A DNA stretch of 64,000 bases from positions 62,001 to 126,000 of the forward strand of contig CAVZTE010000003.1 of the NCBI GenBank assembly GCA_963778165.1. Reading direction: 5' to 3'. Position numbers and translations under genes: made by a program. Positions 60,931 to 64,000 of the stretch are shown here, piece by piece. The notes beneath the pieces are model-generated. The model searched no databases and was not told the origin of the DNA. It saw nothing but the letters and a program-made list of their open reading frames with translations. Numbering within the stretch: position 1 is the first letter of the stretch; each line of letters begins with the position of its first letter. The DNA is from Bog-756 sp963778165. Lineage in GTDB: Bacteria; Actinomycetota; Acidimicrobiia; Acidimicrobiales; RAAP-2.

Positions 60931-61791
60931 ATGGCTGACGGGAGCGCGTCGGCAGCTGACGGGGGCGGATCAGCGCCTGAGGGGGGCTCGGTGTCCGAGG
61001 GGGGCGAGCCCAAACGCACGATCCGAATCGACGTGTTCACGCTGTTCCCCGACGTCATCGAGCACTACGCCGATGCCTCGATCCTGGGTCGGGCCCGGGT
61101 GCGTGGCCACCTGGACCTCCGCACCCACGACGTCCGCGACGCCGCCCTCGGCCCCCACCGCTCGGTGGACGACGCCCCCTTCGGAGGCGGAGCGGGCATG
61201 GTCATCGGGCCCGAACCGGTCTTCGGGGCGGTGGAGGAGGTGGCCGGATCCGCCGACGGCCTGCCCCGGCCCCTGGTCCTCCTGTCCCCGTCGGGACGGC
61301 GGTTCGACCAGCAGGTGGCCCAGGAGTACGCCGACCTCCCCACCGGGTTCTCCCTGCTCTGCGGGCGTTACGAGGGCGTGGACCAGCGGGTCTCGGACCA
61401 CCTGGTCGACGACGAGCTCTCGGTCGGGGACTTCGTCCTGGCCGGGGGTGAGCTGGCCGCCCTGGTGGTGGTGGAGTCAGTGGTGAGACTGGTTCCCGGG
61501 GTGTTGGGGAATGACGAGTCGGCCGGGGACGAGAGCTTCTCCGCCGGCCTCCTCGAGTATCCCCACTACACCCGTCCGGCCCGGTTTCGGGAGTGGGAGG
61601 TGCCCGAGACCCTGTTGTCCGGGGATCATGCCCGGGTGGACCGCTGGCGCCGGGCCCAGGCCCTGGTACGCACCCTCCGCCGCCGTCCCGACCTCATCGC
61701 CGAGCGGGGCGGCCTCACCGAAGAGGAGGTCAAGCTCCTGGCCGACCACGGTGAGGTGCGCCTACTCCGCGAACACGGCTACGATTGGTGA
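60931..61791 (+). CDS. trmD: tRNA (guanine(37)-N1)-methyltransferase
   Basis: Methylates G37 next to the anticodon, preventing frameshifts; SPOUT-class dimer with a trefoil knot. The 286-residue protein has RIDVFTLFPDVIEHYADASI, PFGGGAGMVIGPEPV, the knot SLLCGRYEGVDQRV and SVGDFVLAGGELAALVVVES, then LLEYPHYTRPARFREWEVPE and a C-terminal helical domain. A Gly/Ser-rich leader of about 28 residues precedes the fold. ATG at 60931, 12 bases after rimM. Confidence 0.96.
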   Translation: MADGSASAADGGGSAPEGGSVSEGGEPKRTIRIDVFTLFPDVIEHYADASILGRARVRGHLDLRTHDVRDAALGPHRSVDDAPFGGGAGMVIGPEPVFGAVEEVAGSADGLPRPLVLLSPSGRRFDQQVAQEYADLPTGFSLLCGRYEGVDQRVSDHLVDDELSVGDFVLAGGELAALVVVESVVRLVPGVLGNDESAGDESFSAGLLEYPHYTRPARFREWEVPETLLSGDHARVDRWRRAQALVRTLRRRPDLIAERGGLTEEEVKLLADHGEVRLLREHGYDW

Positions 61792-61945
61792 GCCTCGTGG
61801 AGACCAGTTCGACTGGTACTCGCAGCGGAGGCCCAGTTGGACCACGACTTCTCGCGAAGCCTGATCGGCCTCGAATTGCGGTGGGAGCGGTTGACCGGGC
61901 ATCCGACGGGGGAGAGTTTGATCGATCCGTAGAAAGACGCGCCCA

Positions 61946-62299
61946 ATGAACCCCACTGACATCATCGACCGTGACAGCCTCCGGGACGACGTTCCCGACT
62001 TCCGGCCCGGGGACACCGTCAAAGTCCACGTACGGGTCGTCGAGGGCACCAGGGAGCGGGTCCAGGTGTTCCAGGGCGCGGTGCTCAAGCGCCAGGGGAC
62101 CGGCGCCCGCGAGACCTTCACCGTCCGCAAGGTCAGCTTCGGCGTGGGGGTCGAGCGGACCTTCCCGGTCCACTCCCCGGTCATCGACCACACCGAGGTG
62201 GTGTCGTTGGGTGATGTGCGCCGGGCCAAGCTCTACTACCTCCGTGACCGGCACGGTAAGGCGGCCAAGATCAAGGAGCGGCGGACTGCCCGCCCTTGA
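61946..62299 (+). CDS. rplS: 50S ribosomal protein L19
   Basis: A 117-residue large-subunit protein at the subunit interface. Diagnostic segments are PDFRPGDTVKVHVRVVEGTR, RVQVFQGAVLKRQGTGARET and the C-terminal RAKLYYLRDRHGKAAKIKER. ATG at 61946. It closes the rpsP-trmD-rplS block. The signal peptidase and ribonuclease HII genes that usually follow in actinobacteria are not present before the DUF2469 gene. Confidence 0.97.
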   Translation: MNPTDIIDRDSLRDDVPDFRPGDTVKVHVRVVEGTRERVQVFQGAVLKRQGTGARETFTVRKVSFGVGVERTFPVHSPVIDHTEVVSLGDVRRAKLYYLRDRHGKAAKIKERRTARP

Positions 62300-62403
62300 A
62301 GCCGTTCGGATGGGTCAACGCGGCGGATTCGTCGCGTTCTCTCTGCGGGGCTGTGCCACACCATGGGTTCTGACCAGGCCGGTGCCGTGGTAGCGGCTGT
62401 CCG

Positions 62404-62698
62404 ATGAGCGAAGAGGATCTCGAGCGGTACGAGTCGGAGATCGAGCTGGCCCTGGTGCAGGAGTACCGGGCCGTCCTCCCCTTGTTCGCCTATGTGGTCG
62501 AGACCGAGCGGCGGTTCTACCTGGCCAACCAAGTCGACGTGACCGTCCGGTCGGACTCCACGCCGGCCTGCGTCGAGGTGGAGCTCGACCGATGCCTGGG
62601 TGTGGGACATGTACCGACCCGCCCGGTTCGTCCCTTCGGTCCGGATCCTGACCTTCCGCGACGTGAACATCGAGCGGCTCCCCGAAAAGGACCTGTGA
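62404..62698 (+). CDS. DUF2469 family protein (frameshifted)
   Basis: Small actinobacterial protein of about 97 residues with no known reaction. It begins MSEEDLERYESEIELALVQE and continues with RAVLPLFAYVVETERRFYLA. After an extra base near 62590 the second frame gives TDAWVWDMYRPARFVPSVRI and LTFRDVNIERLPEKDL before TGA at 62696-62698. Read without correction, the first frame runs through into yraN and creates a false fusion of 276 residues. The order rplS ... DUF2469, yraN, comM is standard for actinobacteria. Confidence 0.88.
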
Positions 62699-63234
62699 AC
62701 GGGGGCCCACCGGAGCGAGCCCCTGCCACACCATCGCCCGGTGAGTCCGCACCTGCTGAGGCTGAGCCTCGGGCCGACGCCGGGTCTGGTTCCCGTGGCA
62801 CATCCGGGTCGGATCACCGTGGCACAACCGGGTCTGGTTCCCGTGGCGCGTCCGGGTCTGGTTCCCGTGGCACGTCCGGGTCGGATCACCGGCGGGCCCT
62901 GGGGGCCAAGGGGGAGTCCCTCGCCGCCCAGTGGTACGAGGACAACGGGTACGAGATCCTCGAACGGAACTGGCGCCGCCGAGAAGGCGAGGTCGATCTC
63001 ATTGTCCGCCGCCAGAAGACCGTGGTGTTCTGCGAGGTCAAGACCAGGTCGAGTGACCGGTTTGGTACGGGTGCCGAGTCGGTGCTGGAGGCCAAACAGC
63101 GGCGGATCAGGCGACTGGCCGCCCGCTGGCTCTCCGAGCTGACCCCGGCCTCGGGCCGGGCCCGGGTGGAGGTCCGCTTCGACGTGGTGTCGGTGACCGC
63201 CGGCCGGGTCGACGTGATCGAGGATGCCTTCTAA
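62695..63234 (+). CDS. yraN: YraN/UPF0102 family protein with repetitive N-terminal extension
   Basis: A 179-residue protein. The C-terminal 115 residues form a restriction-endonuclease-like (PD-(D/E)xK) fold: LGAKGESLAAQWYEDNGYEI, ERNWRRREGEVDLIVRRQ, VVFCEVKTRSSDRFGTG and a basic AKQRRIRRLAARWL. Nuclease activity is suspected for the family but not generally proven. The first 60 residues are low complexity, with four to five GSGSRGTS-like units encoded by 24-bp DNA repeats. GTG at 62695 overlaps the DUF2469 stop. YraN normally has no such leader. Confidence 0.9.
   Translation: MNGGPPERAPATPSPGESAPAEAEPRADAGSGSRGTSGSDHRGTTGSGSRGASGSGSRGTSGSDHRRALGAKGESLAAQWYEDNGYEILERNWRRREGEVDLIVRRQKTVVFCEVKTRSSDRFGTGAESVLEAKQRRIRRLAARWLSELTPASGRARVEVRFDVVSVTAGRVDVIEDAF
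62782..62894. repeat. 24-bp tandem repeat in the yraN leader
   Basis: Four full units (starts at 62782, 62806, 62830 and 62854) and a partial fifth alternate between gggtctggttcccgtggc and gggtcggatcaccgtggc versions, encoding GSGSRGTS and GSDHRGTT. All are in frame. Confidence 0.92.
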
Positions 63235-63385
63235 GACCCCGGCGGTGTGACACCCCTCACGTACTCTGCCGGCGGTGCTTCGAGTGGCGCATGCACCGTC
63301 GTATGGCCGAGCCGCTCCGTCAATCAGCGTTGCCCGGTTCTGCCCCCGTCGGCGGTGCGGGGTGACTGTGCCGATCGGAGGCGCT

Positions 63386-64000
63386 GTGATCGCCGCCATT
63401 CCCTCTGCTGTGCTCATCGGTGTCGACGGACACCGGATATTCGTCGAGGTCCATGTCTCGAACGGACTGCCGGGATTCACGGTGGTGGGTCTGCCCGATG
63501 CCGCCGTGCGCGAGTCCCGCGACCGGGTCAGGGCCGCCCTGCTGTCCAGCGGGCTCTCGTGGCCGCTGCGACGTGTGACGGTCAACTTGGCCCCGTCCGG
63601 AATCCGTAAGAGTGGAGCCGGGCTGGACCTCCCTATCGCCATTGGCCTGCTGGTGGCTTCAGGGGAGTTGGATCCGGAGCGGGTCCGATCGATGGCCTTC
63701 GTGGGCGAGCTCGGGCTGGACGGCTCGCTCCGGGGCGTACCGGGTGTGGTGGTCCTGGCCGAGGCACTCTGTCGCTACCGGCTGGTGGTGCCGACTGAGA
63801 GCGCCAGGGAGGCTGCACTGGCTGGAGCCGAAATTGGGTGTGGGGCTGACGTTGAGTCCCGGTCCGATGCTGAGGTCGAGGTCGGAGGCCGAGGTCGGGG
63901 CGGACATCGGGAGGAGGGCAGAGGCGGTGGCGGATGCCGTCAAGGACGGCGTGAACGGGGTTCGCACAGCCCCCACACTGGCCATCCTGGTCGACCGGCT
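63386..64000 (+). CDS. comM: Mg-chelatase-like ComM/YifB family ATPase (5' part, cut by window end)
   Basis: N-terminal part of a ComM-type AAA+ protein, which in other bacteria is a helicase aiding branch migration during integration of taken-up DNA. It starts at GTG 63386, with GGAGG five bases upstream. Features: VLIGVDGHRIFVEVHVSNGL, GFTVVGLPDAAVRESRDRVR, VTVNLAPSGIRKSGAGLDLP and MAFVGELGLDGSLRGVPGVV. Between about 63830 and 63900 the frame probably shifts, because the expected EVRTAPTL-like segment appears as NGVRTAPTLAILVDRL in another frame. The AAA+ module lies beyond the window. The gene follows yraN as in other actinobacteria. Confidence 0.88.
   Translation, partial: MIAAIPSAVLIGVDGHRIFVEVHVSNGLPGFTVVGLPDAAVRESRDRVRAALLSSGLSWPLRRVTVNLAPSGIRKSGAGLDLPIAIGLLVASGELDPERVRSMAFVGELGLDGSLRGVPGVVVLAEALCRYRLVVPTESAREAALAGAEIGCGADVESRSDAEVEVGGRGRGGHREEGRGGGGCRQGRRERGSHSPHTGHPGRPA

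Noticed and set aside
62782..62894. Regular 24-bp repeats considered as a CRISPR array
   Set aside because: Units are contiguous without unique spacers and lie in frame inside a protein.
1..64000. tRNA, rRNA, SRP RNA and CRISPR
   Set aside because: No cloverleaf-like or rRNA-like sequence, and no spaced direct repeats, were recognised by eye in the gaps; a covariance-model scan was not possible.

Overview
The window is 64 kb of high-GC chromosome from an actinobacterium, most likely of the class Acidimicrobiia. The evidence is gene content and order. The run rpmB, DAK-type kinase, recG, rsmD, coaD, sepIVA-like, DUF177, rpmF, plsX ... acpP, rnc, mutM, smc, ftsY, ffh, rpsP, khpA, rimM, trmD, rplS, DUF2469, yraN, comM is the classical actinobacterial order. 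A group II truncated haemoglobin, GTP-dependent PEPCK, an AMACR-like CoA transferase, a DUF2469 protein and frequent GTG/TTG starts agree with this. No rRNA, tRNA, CRISPR array, transposase or prophage gene was recognised.

Layout. (1) 0-7 kb: UvrD-like helicase, alpha/beta hydrolase, a MurF-type ligase with an N-terminal membrane segment, D-Ala-D-Ala ligase, a PH-domain membrane protein and galactokinase. All six are recognisable and all six are broken by several single-base shifts, which points to poor sequence quality at this end rather than six pseudogenes. (2) 7-16.7 kb: CoA transferase, stand-alone AsnC-type domain, MFS permease, Tat-exported esterase, PEPCK, ThiL and an OmpR-type two-component pair. 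(3) 16.7-24.5 kb: conserved housekeeping block from rpmB to plsX (ribosomal proteins, fatty acid and phospholipid entry, recombination, CoA synthesis, septation factor). (4) 24.5-50.2 kb: about 25.7 kb of accessory DNA between plsX and acpP, which are normally neighbours. It starts with a patatin and a sugar transporter. It continues with a lower-GC island (about 27.2-40.8 kb) of secreted repeat proteins, a class III cyclase and a decayed cyclase copy, two methyltransferases, a dimethylformamidase-like protein and unknowns. It ends with acyl-CoA dehydrogenase, haemoglobin, SDR and a four-gene circularly permuted ATP-grasp / alpha-E / transglutaminase operon. (5) 50.2-64 kb: the housekeeping block resumes from acpP to a comM gene cut by the window edge, covering RNA processing, DNA repair, chromosome segregation, SRP targeting and ribosome maturation.

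The most interesting points are: the peptide-modification-like operon at 43.4-49.9 kb, in which the second ATP-grasp copy is fused to alpha-E and seems to have lost its ATP-binding glycine loop; the interruption of plsX-acpP synteny; the island flanked by two related C-terminal modules; a cyclase-hydrolase fusion lacking its serine nucleophile beside a decayed paralogue; a 13-bp perfect hairpin inside a signal-peptide coding region; and several housekeeping proteins (SMC, RimM, YraN) carrying low-complexity extensions built from short tandem DNA repeats.
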